From: Watersipora subatra
Taxonomy: Eukaryota; Bryozoa; Gymnolaemata; Cheilostomatida; Watersiporidae
Length of the DNA: 64,000 bases
Assembly: GCF_963576615.1 (NCBI RefSeq)
Contig: NC_088708.1
Span: 63,714,672 to 63,778,671 of the forward strand
Reading direction: 5' to 3'
Position numbers and translations under genes: made by a program. The notes under the pieces were generated by a model, which made no database searches, was not told where the DNA came from, and saw only the letters and a list, made by a program, of their open reading frames with translations. The first letter of the stretch is position 1. Every line of letters begins with the position of its first letter. Positions 12,301-24,300 of the stretch are shown here, one piece after another.

Positions 12301-15300
12301 AATCAGCATCCAAAAGGAGCAACCATTTAGTAAAGGCGAAGATGTAGAAGATACAGAAAGTCCCACATTCGCAGAAATTTTCAAGTGTTCAATTTACTGA
12401 TGTGGACTGTTACATTAAAACAATGCATGTATAATATATATTATTTATCTCTTGTGTGGCATGCTTTTCATATTTTATTCATTTTGTTTCCTTTTGATTT
12501 TATGTTTTATTTTATTGTTTAACCATGTCTTTGCATGTGGGCTTGTTATCTTCTACGTGAATACAATTCATCGTATGTATGTATGTAACTCATATAACTA
12601 GCTACTCAAGATAGTTGACGCATCCAAATTACTTTCTGAAACTTGCTAAAGGCCTGTCCCCCATAGGGTATAAATACGTACAAACTTTGTATGTATGGTT
12701 ACATTGATTCTTGTGCACATTTCATACAAGACAAACTACTGTACCACATTCTCTGGATCCTTTTACAAGCGCTAGCTAGCAATTTTCTGCATTGCACCAT
12801 CAATTTTTTCGTAGAAAAAGTGGACAGGAATAGACAACTTCTTTTAGCCTGCTAAAAAATTCCAATTCATTACGTTTCAAATTTATTTTCAAGTATACAG
12901 CACCACAATTAGCATTGATATGTTTTTGCCTCTTCTCTGCTTTACCCACTACATGTACCAGCTAAAGCCACATTACTCCAAAGGTATGTACGTCCAGTAT
13001 AGAAAATATAACTTTATTTTTCATTTCGGTAGCCATTATATGGTCAAGTGTGCGAGAGGCCGCTTTCTATAACTGCATCGCTCGGCCTTATTGATTTAGG
13101 TTGAAAAGGTTTCAACCAGATAGGCTAAAGTTTATAGTGAAAGTGAAGATAGGAACTGCTGAAGGATAAAATTTTGTGATAAAAGGTTGACATTCATTAA
13201 AATAGTTAAAAATACATACTAAAACTTAGTTTTAAGTGTAGGCTTAGCAAGCTAAACTCACTTGAAGTGAATTCAAAGTTTATGTTATGCATACCTTTTG
13301 AAGGCAAGAACTCCTTACCGTACGTACTACATTTGGTACACACATTACAATTTTGCGTTTTATTGCAGATCATAACCATTAAAATACACTAAATGCAATA
13401 CAGTTATTGTAGGTAACTATAATTACTAGATTTAACATACTATTTTGTTGCTAACTCTCAATATGTACACATTTTTATAAAGAAATTGATGATTTTCACC
13501 AGGGGGTGTTTGCATTGTATAATTACAATGGTCTCTATACCCCGATATACGCTTTTTTCACCATACGATGCCAACCCTGGAACAAATTAACATCGTATTT
13601 CGAGTGTTCACTGTATTTGGTTGGGCCATTTTTGGCCAGTCCAAGGGAAATAAGTGGGTGCTGGTCTTCACCGACCACTTCAACTGATGGCAGGACGTGC
13701 TGGCGCTGCCTGAGGCCACGGCATTGGTGGTCGCAAACGCACGGGACGAGCGGGTGTTCTGCTACTTGGGGCTTCCAGAGCAGATCCACATAAACCAGAG
13801 AGCTCAGTTCGAGAGCCAACTGATGGCTGAACCGTGCCAACGCTAGAACATGGAGAAGACACATACCACTCCTTACCACCTACAGGCCAATGGAATTGCC
13901 GTACGGAATAACCGAGGACTCGGATATTCCTTGAGGGCATTACTCCTGGCCCGAGGACTGGACGAATAAGATCTGTTACTTCCCCAGCTGATGAAGGCAT
14001 ACTGAGGCATCCCGCACTCTGCAACTGGAGAAACAGCCAACATGCTGATGCCGAAACGAAAGCTGAGGTTGCCGGACCAGCTGGAGAGTCACCCCCCCCC
14101 CCCCCCCCCCCCCCGACCGAGTTCTTTCCTGCCCACGAGCATGCCTTCAAGATGCAGCAAAGGCTACAAATGGTACACGAACCACTACGACAGAGCCAGA
14201 TAGAAGTGAGATAGGAAGATTGAGAGGAGACACCGTTGTACACCCCAGGCAACTGGTTATGGCTCACAAGCAAACGCCGGAGACATGGAGAAAATCTTAA
14301 GCGGCAGGCAAAGTTCGTGGGACCATACCAGGTCTAGAAGGCAACCACACATGTCTGGTGGAGCAACAGGGCCAGTCTTCCACTTAGAGCGAGGCAAGGC
14401 TGAAGCCTTTCTAGGCTTGTCCAGAGACTGTGACAAGCCCCAGCCACTGTGGAGCCAAGGAGGGGCCCTAACATGAAATGAGTTTGACCCAGCAGGTCGG
14501 AGGAAAAGCCGGAGAAAGTCAGGAGCAACCCAGTGCCAATGATGCCGCCTCCCAACTGGGAAAAATTGTTGATGGAGGCCGCAGAAAAGCAAAGGCCGGA
14601 GACAACTACCTAAGAAAACTTGGCCAGACCGGAGGAAGACGAGTGCCAAAGACCGAGTTCAGTAAAAATAAATCCGGTCCCACTAATAGAAGAAGTTTCG
14701 GGAAAAGCGGAATCAAACCCGGAGGAGGCCAGAGAAACCGCGACTTCAAAAATCCCATCAACCCCAAAAGTCCCATCAGCTCTAGTCCGGCACAATGCGA
14801 GACCGGCCCGAACCACTAGAAAGCCAGAACAGTACGGAGATGGGTTAGGCTTCTCCGTTGAATTGTCGAAAAACGGTCCGGAGGTCGAACTGAAAGGCAG
14901 TAAAACGGTTCTCACAGACACGACCAAAGCTTTCATTTTAAAACACTCGTTTTCTCTGGACAACGTTAGGGCACTCGAGAAGATGGACAACGATGGTAAC
15001 ACCTCTCTACAGGATTTATTGACTTTGGTCACAAGTAGCTTGAAAGAAGCTGAAGAAGCACTGGGTGCACCAGAGCCGGTAGGTGTGTCAGCGATCAAGG
15101 GAGATCAGGAGGGGAGGAGGCGACTACCGAGGTCAGCACGAGCTGCTCTAGAGAAGCTGTTTCCAAAGCAGATGAGGAAGACCTGGACAGAACCCTGACA
15201 GGCGAGGAGGTCTGCTAGGCGGCTAACATAAGCTCTCTCCCAAGGTCTAGATGGGAGACTGTGGTCACCGATGGAAGGAGAGTGTTGTGGAATTTTATCC

Positions 15301-18300
15301 TCTGAGAGCTGAGCCTAGGGCTGAGCTAAGCTGAGCCGGGCTGTGTTCACTCAAGCAGAATAACAACGTGAGAGTCAAGCCAGTCAGAGCCACGCCGAGT
15401 CTAGCTGAGTAGAGCCAAGCCGACGTGAGCTGAGTAGAGCCAAGCCACGCCAAAGTCGAGCCGGGTCAAGCCCAGCCAAGTAGAACGAGAAGCGGGGCCT
15501 ACCCGCTATATAAGCCTGAACATTTGTGCTAGAAATCAGAGCTGTTCTGAGCCTGTTCATTGCCTGTTACTTGAGCATATTTGTACAACTTATGAACTAA
15601 GCAGAAAATATATGTGTAAACTTATGCACCAGTCATGTGCTAGTGGAGGAAAGTGAAGGTCACATAAAACTTTTACTCACTCAAGAATTCTCTAACCAAA
15701 GTTAACTAAACAGACAAGTAAATGGCATTCTTTCTCCCCAAAATAGGATAAAGGATATATGATGAATCAATGAATTGTATAATTTATCAGAAAATATTTG
15801 ATGAGTTGCTAAACAGTTCAATTGAAAATTTGTCTTTCAGAAAAATGTTATTGTTAAACTGTAGGTCTAGTAGTTATTACAACTAGTGACAGGCTGCTTC
15901 ATATTTCATCCAATATTTTTGGAATCGTATTCTAAATACGGGAAATGCACCTTTAAATTAGTTGAGCCTTTTTTGTGAAAACATATTTTAGTGTTACTTT
16001 GCATTTTGATTACAAAAAACTTCATGCAAACATAGATTAGAGAAATGCTAACATATTTATCTGTGTTGTTGATGAATTTTAGAACTTATATTGTTTGTAT
16101 TAAGTCATATTCCATGTTTATGGTTTTGTTTTAGAAACCTACCACTATAAATTGTGAAGCGATCACACTATACACAACTAGATATCCATTGGCTAGCTCA
16201 GAACCAGTACAGACATCAGCTTTGAGTAGAGTTGTGTATGCAGACGGCGAAAAGGATGTATCTTTCTATGTCTATGCAGTGAATAATAAAGATCTTGTTT
16301 CTTCAAATAGTTCTGCTACTATCAGAAGCGGACCTCTCAGTGAGTGAAGCTCTTAACACTGTAAGACATGCAAGTCTGGTGTATTCAACTTTGGCTACTA
16401 CCTCTAAGAGTTTGTCATGCCACTTGATGCTAAAGAAGTGTTTATGTTAGATGTATGCTAATAAGAGTACAGCAATGTCTTCTATACACTACATTGATTA
16501 TGTACAATAGAAACTTGTAAGAAACTTGCGTTTATTTGTGGCTAGTCTCACGCTTTGGTGTAGGTTTAGTCTGTGTGTTGCTGACTTTATTATGTCTATT
16601 TATGTTAGGAACTAGCCTACTTAGCCATAGATTAGGTTCTTACTATTTCAATAAATTTATAAGCATTTAAGAAAGATGAAAATTGAAGTTGGTTGAAAAT
16701 CAAAAACACAACTTGCATTCGCACAATGGAAAAGCTATGATGTCATATAGAATTACCTACATAAGTTGTTACTCATTACAATCACAATGGTTCACAGTTG
16801 AAAACTCATAGTTGAAAAATCTTTGTTTATAACATTCTATGAATTGGAAACTTGCCAGAACATGTTAGATTCTATTGTACACTTTGAGGTTTAATACCTG
16901 CTTATGCTATAGCAAGTAATAGCAGTTTATGTATGTGTTTATGAATTGCAGAACCCCAGGTAGCTCCTACTGAACTGTCTATCCAAGCAGACAACTCCTC
17001 TTGTGTTACAATCAGTTGGAAGCCTCCGCAGTGGCCAAATGGAGTAATCACAGGGTATCAGGTAAAATTACAAGAAAGCATTGTGAAGTATAATTATTCA
17101 TTTTCTGTGTCACTTTGCATTTTATCTGATATTAACATATTAAATGTATTGCTAGTCAATGCACCCTAACACACCTTTTTCTAACCTTAGAATATTACAA
17201 TATAATGCATTTTACATATGGCAGTGTTATAGGTAGCTTAAACAACTTTTTATCTGAGGTTGATAATGATCTTGATCACACACCTTCCATTGAAACTTTG
17301 AATTAATTTTTGTTTTAGTTCTACTAATTGAAGCAAACTTTTATTCATGTACATTGATACAAGTTTTTTTATTAAAGTAAGGAAAGTAAATTTTTGCAGA
17401 AAATTGTTTGCTTTATAATATTTATAGATTAGAATTTATTTCGTTAAATACAATGGTTGCTACAAATTTGAGCAATTATTATATTTTTACTCATACAGCT
17501 GTAGTCATGTATCCCCGGTGGTATCCAATGCTTTAGCAATTGTTTTCTCCTTGAAACTTTTTATTGAGTATATAATTTAATCTTTTTTTTACTATTTTAG
17601 TGCAAAACTAGCGGATAAACTAGCACTCCATGATTTGGTATCGGGAATAAAAGTAGCATACATACTCTAAATTTGTTTATATTCAGTATAAACCCAACGC
17701 AGAGAGTGGTACACAATGGACTGATATCGGAGATGTGAAAAGTAAACAAATTTGTCAGTACACACCGTATGAGAAAGTACAGTGTCAGATTAGAGCAATG
17801 AATAGTGCAGGGAATAGTGATACAGCAACTACAGATGAGATAAGAACTGACTGTACAGGTATGAAACACTAGCAAAGATTGATTACCGAAATATAATTCT
17901 GTTTGGCAACACGCTACTTCATGATCAGATTTTGCTTCCACGAGTAATTTTTCTTCTAATATAAATACAAAGAGGTGTATATGCACACTTTAGTTAATTG
18001 TGTATAATCTTGTTGCTTAAAGGTCATAAGTTCCTAATAACATTTTTACACAAAGTTTTTGGTTTATTCTGAATGTAGCAGCCATCAGCTTTCTTGTAAG
18101 AAATTAAAACTTACTTTTGTATTTAGCCATAACTTTAAATAATTACAATGTGGACCATTCATAGCAAATTAAAATTGGCAATGGTTAAAATTGATATAAC
18201 TACCACTTTTAATTATTTTTTATAGTTTCTCATATTCGTTCCGGTCAAATAATTTTTGAGCAATTAACAGATTATGAATTTTAAACAGCATCTATTTATC

Positions 18301-21300
18301 ATGGTAGTACATTTTGAATAAGTTTACTACCAGCATGGTTTCACAAGATTTTGTTTTTTATCACATTTTCATGTGGATTTTGGTGACTGAAGCTAACATG
18401 GTATGTGGGTGGGACAAATATTTTATTTTGTAAACTGTAAAGCTCTTTTGGCAGCAATAGAATTATTATCCTAAGTGTCATTAGAGGCTGTCCGATAATT
18501 GCACTTTTTACAATTTCACTAGGAAGACCCATATAAAGTTACTGTCTAGTTTGTTGGCAACCGTGTCATGTTTACATAAGCTAATATAGCTAGTTTTAAC
18601 TGAAATTTAAAATCAAATGTAAAAGCTCAGGCATACTTGAAAAATTTCAGCCAAGTCTAAGGTGTATTCAACTGGCATTCTGGTTGATGCTAACAAGCAA
18701 ATTTTAGTTTTTTCATGTGTATCACAGTAGACGCTCATGAAACCTAGATAATCAATTCAGGAACGTTTATATCATAGGGATTTTAGGTTATAAGAACATT
18801 AAAATACATGTGAATTGCCTAATCCATTCTGAGATCTTTTTAAACTCACCACTTTAGCCATGCAAAAAACGACAAAATTCACTTAACTCTTTTAATTTGT
18901 CGGCTCTTCCATAGTTGCAGAATTATTGATTTGCGTCATGAGCTTTTCTCCTTTTTTATGATTAATCTCACTGGTTTTATAGACCATGATTGCGGTAAAT
19001 TTACAACAAGTTGATGGGAACTGCTTATTTTCGGCATTCATTTCCAACAATTTGCTTCTTTTTCTAAACAGCAAAGTCTATTTCGCAAAGTGAAGCTGAT
19101 AACGACACATTTGTATGTCTACAATCAGGCAGTACAACAAAATATTTTTACTATAAAAAGCAGTTCAACCTGTTCGTCTTCTATCACTATCCAAGGGTCA
19201 AGGCTAGGATAAATATAGTTTGTAGGAGGTATACCTCCTACAAAGACTTTGACACTTATTTTCCATTCCATTTTAGTTTGCAATTTGTAGTGCTTACGTG
19301 AGCGCTAGAATTTTGCCTTCAGTCTGGTTTAGCTGTTACACTCAATAAATTGAAATAATATATGGTTTTAATCTGCTTGAACATTTTTAGATATACAAGT
19401 TTGTTTGCTGAGGTTACATAGTGACTGCCTAGTACCAAATTGATTTTGTTTGTTGATTTTGAGTTTAAGGCTTTATCTTTGTGAAGCCAGTCTATTCATG
19501 CCATCTTTTGCCAACACAAATGTTGAGTAGATACGAAATAAATTTGGCAAATGTTTTTTGTAAACTTTTAGTAGCTTTAACATTGTTTACAGCACCAACA
19601 TCACCGGGCAGTCTCCAGTTTGGTAATCCTGAGGAGACAAACACCGGCAGCAAATTAAGACTCAAGTACACAGTGACATGGATGGTAGATATATTTTTAG
19701 CTGATCATCCTAATATTTCCTCTAGAGCTGCTTCAGCCTATTGCCTAAAATAGAGTTTTACCACCAGATTGCAAAGGGTTAAATTATCTGTTGATGAGTT
19801 CACTTAACAAAACATGACACTACTTTGCATTGCGTTTTGCAAACGATCACCTGGCTTTTTGTATTTTAATTTTTAACTAAACTTGTGAAAATTAACCTTT
19901 TGATAGTTATTTTTCTGTTAATCAACATAGGAGCCAAGTGAGACAAACTGTGAAAGTATATCATCATACAGTACCAGATACCCAGCATCAGGCTCTAATG
20001 TTGCACCCAGATCAGTCACAAACAGAGTTGTCTATGCAGATGGTAACATACCGATAGAGTTTCATGTAACAGCTGTGAATAATTATAACTTGGAGTCAGC
20101 AGCTGCTGTCATTTCAATTACTACTCCTGAAATGCGTGAGTTTTTTATGTATTATTGTTGTGGTACACTAGCTAGTGTACGGTAGTCAAGATATCAAATC
20201 AAACTTTCATGGAATTTTTCACTGCTTGATGAGTAGGCTTAAAACTGACGTTGCCGTATTGCAGGTCCACAACTGTCTCCAGTATATTTTAACATGAGAG
20301 TTGACAGTCCAAAATGTGTGACCTTGTCATGGGAGCCCCCAAACTGGCCCAATGGACCTATTACAGGCTATCAGGTAGATCATGTGACCCCGTTTAGATG
20401 CTGACGCAGTCAGATATGCGAGCATTTGATCTCCAAATAAGTTTACAATAATTTCTGAAAATTAATTATTACTATACTGCTCATGTATCATATCCTGAAT
20501 CTATTCAGTGTTGTTCATTTACCCTCAATCCTTGGTTTCCGTTTTATCAATTCTATTAAGCAATATTTGCACTCCAGCTGTTGGAATGGCTTACAATCAA
20601 TGACATTAAGAATGTAAATAGTATACCAAAGAGAACCCAACCCTACTCTCCTTCCTTCTATAGTTGTTCTAGACTCAGTTAAAAGTAAGATTAAAAATGT
20701 CATTAGGTTCGTAATCTTCAGTTAATTCTCACTAGTTATACTGTCTACTCAGTTATAAGACATTGCTGTTGGTATATTCTGAAAATTTCTTTATTATGAC
20801 CAATCAGTTTCTTAGACCTTTCAATGTTTTTCTCAGCATCAACTTACTGGTCATACCATTTTTTTTGTGGTAGATGACTGAGTTGTTCTTATATCAAAGT
20901 CACTGCGGCTTGAAGGTAGAATCAATGGCTACCTTTTTTTATCTTTGGTTTAGTAGCTGGTAGTTAAATTTTAACTTGTAACTTGCATACTCAAAACACA
21001 TGTAATCGACTCACTGATCTTTACTCATGGGAAAGGCCAGCTAGATTGTAAAATCAACATAAAAAATGCATTGATTTTTAAGGTAAAGCTCAAGTTAATT
21101 CATCAAAAGGATTACTATCCAGTATAATCTTACTAAGACAATATCTTGAGCACCTTTCCCTTTTTTCACTGTAGTACAAGTGTAAGGATGAGGGTTCATG
21201 GACAGACATACTAGACTCTGCAGATAAGAGAGAGTATCAACTCTGTCACTTCTCTCCATATCAAGTAGTAGAATGTGAACTAAGAGCAGTGAACAGTGCT

Positions 21301-24300
21301 GGAAATAGTAACTCATCTACTGCTCCCTCAGTTACTACTGACTGTGATGGTAAATTATTTTAAGGTTCAGATGCTTTTTGTCTTGTACAGTATAAAAGAA
21401 AATACTAAATTTTTTATTTTACTTATCAGAATATATCGTCATAGTAAAAAAACCTCAGAAACTCTGCTGTATATCTTAGTTTCAAGTGTAAAGTTGTTTA
21501 ACTACAACTTACATATTTAATCTTCACTTCTATAAGAAGCTATTGCGTTTCTCTACTCGCTTGCAAAACACTATCCATCTCCTTCTTAAGATGAAATAAG
21601 GAATGTTAAAACAAAATTATAACTTTTTTTGCAACCCATTTCATCCAGGAAAAATCAATGATTTTTGATAATACCCGAGCATATAACCATGTAGATGTAT
21701 GGTATATTGGTTAGAATGCCATGTGACTTTCAAGTGTTTTGTTCACAGTTTCAACAGCACCAGGCAATTTAAAGTTTAGTGATCCAGAGGAGGAAAACAA
21801 TGAAGGCCGACAGAGACTCAAGTACAAAGTAACCTGGAAGGTAAACCTTTTTTACAACTGAACATTGATATCCACTCATCTGAATTATTTTCGGATATTC
21901 CAAAAACCTGCTGCTTCACTAGCTATAGCCTTTTAGCTAACTTTCACACATGTTTGATTGTTTTGCAGGAACCCGACGCTATCAATTGTGCTGAAATAAA
22001 AAGTTACATAATCACATATCCTAAGTCAACGTCAGAGTCAGAGTCTGTACAGAATTCTGTCTTCAACCAAGTTGTCTACGCTGATGGAGAAGAGGAGATT
22101 ACTTTCTCTGTCTATGCAGTAAATAATGCTGACTTTGAATCCGTGGTCAGGTCTGTCATCATAACAAGCAAACCCCTCAGTAAGTGCAACAAACAATTTT
22201 ATTCTAGCTGTCCTTATTGTCTTATAAAGTTTGTAAATGTTCACAGTAACTGCACAGAGCTGTTTGGTAACACATAATGGGCCACAAATTATCTTCCAGG
22301 CTAAAAACTTTGTAGTAGTTGCTAAGAGTTTATAAAATATTGACAGGTTTGATTGTTCATCTCTTACATTTCTGCATATTCTGAACAATGATTATTAAAT
22401 GTGGACACCAGTTGGGTTTAAGCTCAAATAAATCATCCAACCGCTCGGAATTTATCTGCAAGTTTGCTTAAATGGACTGAAATCTCTTTTTTAAATTTCT
22501 ATGCTTATAGTCAGCTATTTGTTTCATTATATTAATATCATGTTTCTTTTATTTGTATTCAACACTTTTTCTTTTGAAGTCAAACTTTTAGGAAAAGATT
22601 TAACAACTTTAACTTTGCTAAAATACCCATCATTTTACTTTTCCATAACAAGCCATCATTATATTACTTTGATCATACCAGGATACCAAGATCTGTTCCT
22701 TCTATAATAAAATTATTTGTCAATTAAGCCAGCAAAATTTAACTATAGCTTGCCACTAAACTTGTATACTGCTTTGATGAAGTAAGTATCGAAATACTTG
22801 CAGATGTTTACTAAATTAGACCAATAAATATTTGGATTTTCCATATTGCTCAGTTAATTTTACAAGTTAAATATATACTTGACTTGTTTGTGAAAAGTTA
22901 GTGTGTAGCTCTGCACGCTGTTCATAAATGTAATCTGATCCTCTAACATCTAATATCAGATTTTTGTTGGTATCTAACATTATAGCTTAGTTTTCTAGCT
23001 TGCCGTAACACCAAACATTTACCCACCCCAAAGCATCATGTGTCACCAAACCATGTTTGTCAAAATCATACCAAGAAGAAACTTATAAAGAAGTAAATTG
23101 TGGTGATTTATTATTTATAGACCTGGTAAAAAGTTTTAAAATAGCCTTCCAAAGGAAATTCAGTTGTACGCTCTGCTTTGAAAGTGTAATATGTCATCTA
23201 ATTACTTTTGTTGTTTGTTTAGATAGGAATGTACACGTGGTTATTTATTATATATTATAGGTAAATATTTTTAATGTTATTTTTAGTTTCCCTATTTCAA
23301 TAATTATGTACCATAAGCCAGGTGGTGCAATTGTGTGTGGCTATGAGCCATGAGTTGTGGCTTTAGGAGGCTTTGTATGAAATGTTTCTGATTAGTCGGT
23401 TGTTAATTAATTAGGCCATCATGGCTCTAATTACATGCAAAAAACACTTATTTGCTTGTGTTGGCATAAATATTTGTGTTGAGCCTAAGGAATATATTCT
23501 TACAGATCACCCTGTGCCGAATTTCACTTTGCAAAATTATTTTATTAATACTTATTTTTACAATTTCCCAACCATACCAGTTGTATTACAGCTACCTAGG
23601 CTTCACAAAATGTTGATCAATAAACTTCTGGTAATTATCTATTGAGTAGTAGTACTTATGATGGTGATTATTTTATTTCTAACAACAATTCTAATATTGC
23701 AAGCTGTAGTAATAGTAATAACTGAGTATCTGACTCAGAAAACAATCAGTCAGAGGCAATTGAAAGATTAATAAAATAGCCTCAAATGCGCCGTCAGGAT
23801 TGGCTATTTCTTAACAACCATTTTCTGTAAACTAGCTAACCAAAATTCTGTAGTCATATATAAAGACATATTTTGGTAGTTTTCTAATCGATTATGTATT
23901 TTTAAGGTCAAAAGAGAATAGCCCACTTACTTTTCGACGCTGAGCTAAATAGGTAACTTCTTTTTGCAGATAGTCGCTTATATTGTATACTGGTCTTCCA
24001 TATAGGATTAATAACTACTATGACTATGATACAGAGTCACGTATAATTCTACTTTATACAGGACCACAAATAGCTCCAACTAATGTATCGGTACAAGCAG
24101 ACAATTCTTCATGTGTTACTGTCAGTTGGAAGCCACCGCTATGGCCAAATGGAAGAATCACAGGCTACCAGGTAAGGCTTGTTATGATGCATTCTTTAGT
24201 AGTTAGATTAGGTTAACATATTAGACGGATGTGCTCATGGCTTGAAACTGAACGTTATGAACATTAACAGTCATTATGGGTAATAACCATTAACATTGCT

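Larger units (their letters stand above)
6494..15677 (+). mobile_element. Ty3/Gypsy LTR retrotransposon, copy 1, decayed
   Basis: Seen: related LTRs at both ends (6494-6889 and 15283-15677), target repeat CACT at 6490-6493 and 15678-15681, a tRNA-type primer site after the 5' LTR, then in order gag, aspartic protease, reverse transcriptase, RNase H, and zinc-finger and core integrase pieces. That order is diagnostic of Ty3/Gypsy. Every domain carries stops or frameshifts, so it is dead. A pogo-type element (11701-13613) interrupts integrase. An extra 3' frame lies between integrase and the 3' LTR. Inserted in sense in intron 2 of the RPTP gene. Confidence 0.9.

Noticed and set aside
13680-14273. 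197-codon minus-strand frame with a glycine run
   Set aside because: Antisense of the Gypsy integrase; the glycine run is the C homopolymer.
14610-15098. 162-codon minus-strand frame
   Set aside because: Antisense shadow of the 3' Gypsy frame, which is supported on the plus strand by copy 2.
17597-17986. 129-codon minus-strand frame
   Set aside because: Overlaps exon 5 antisense; hydrophobic AT-rich translation with no family features.
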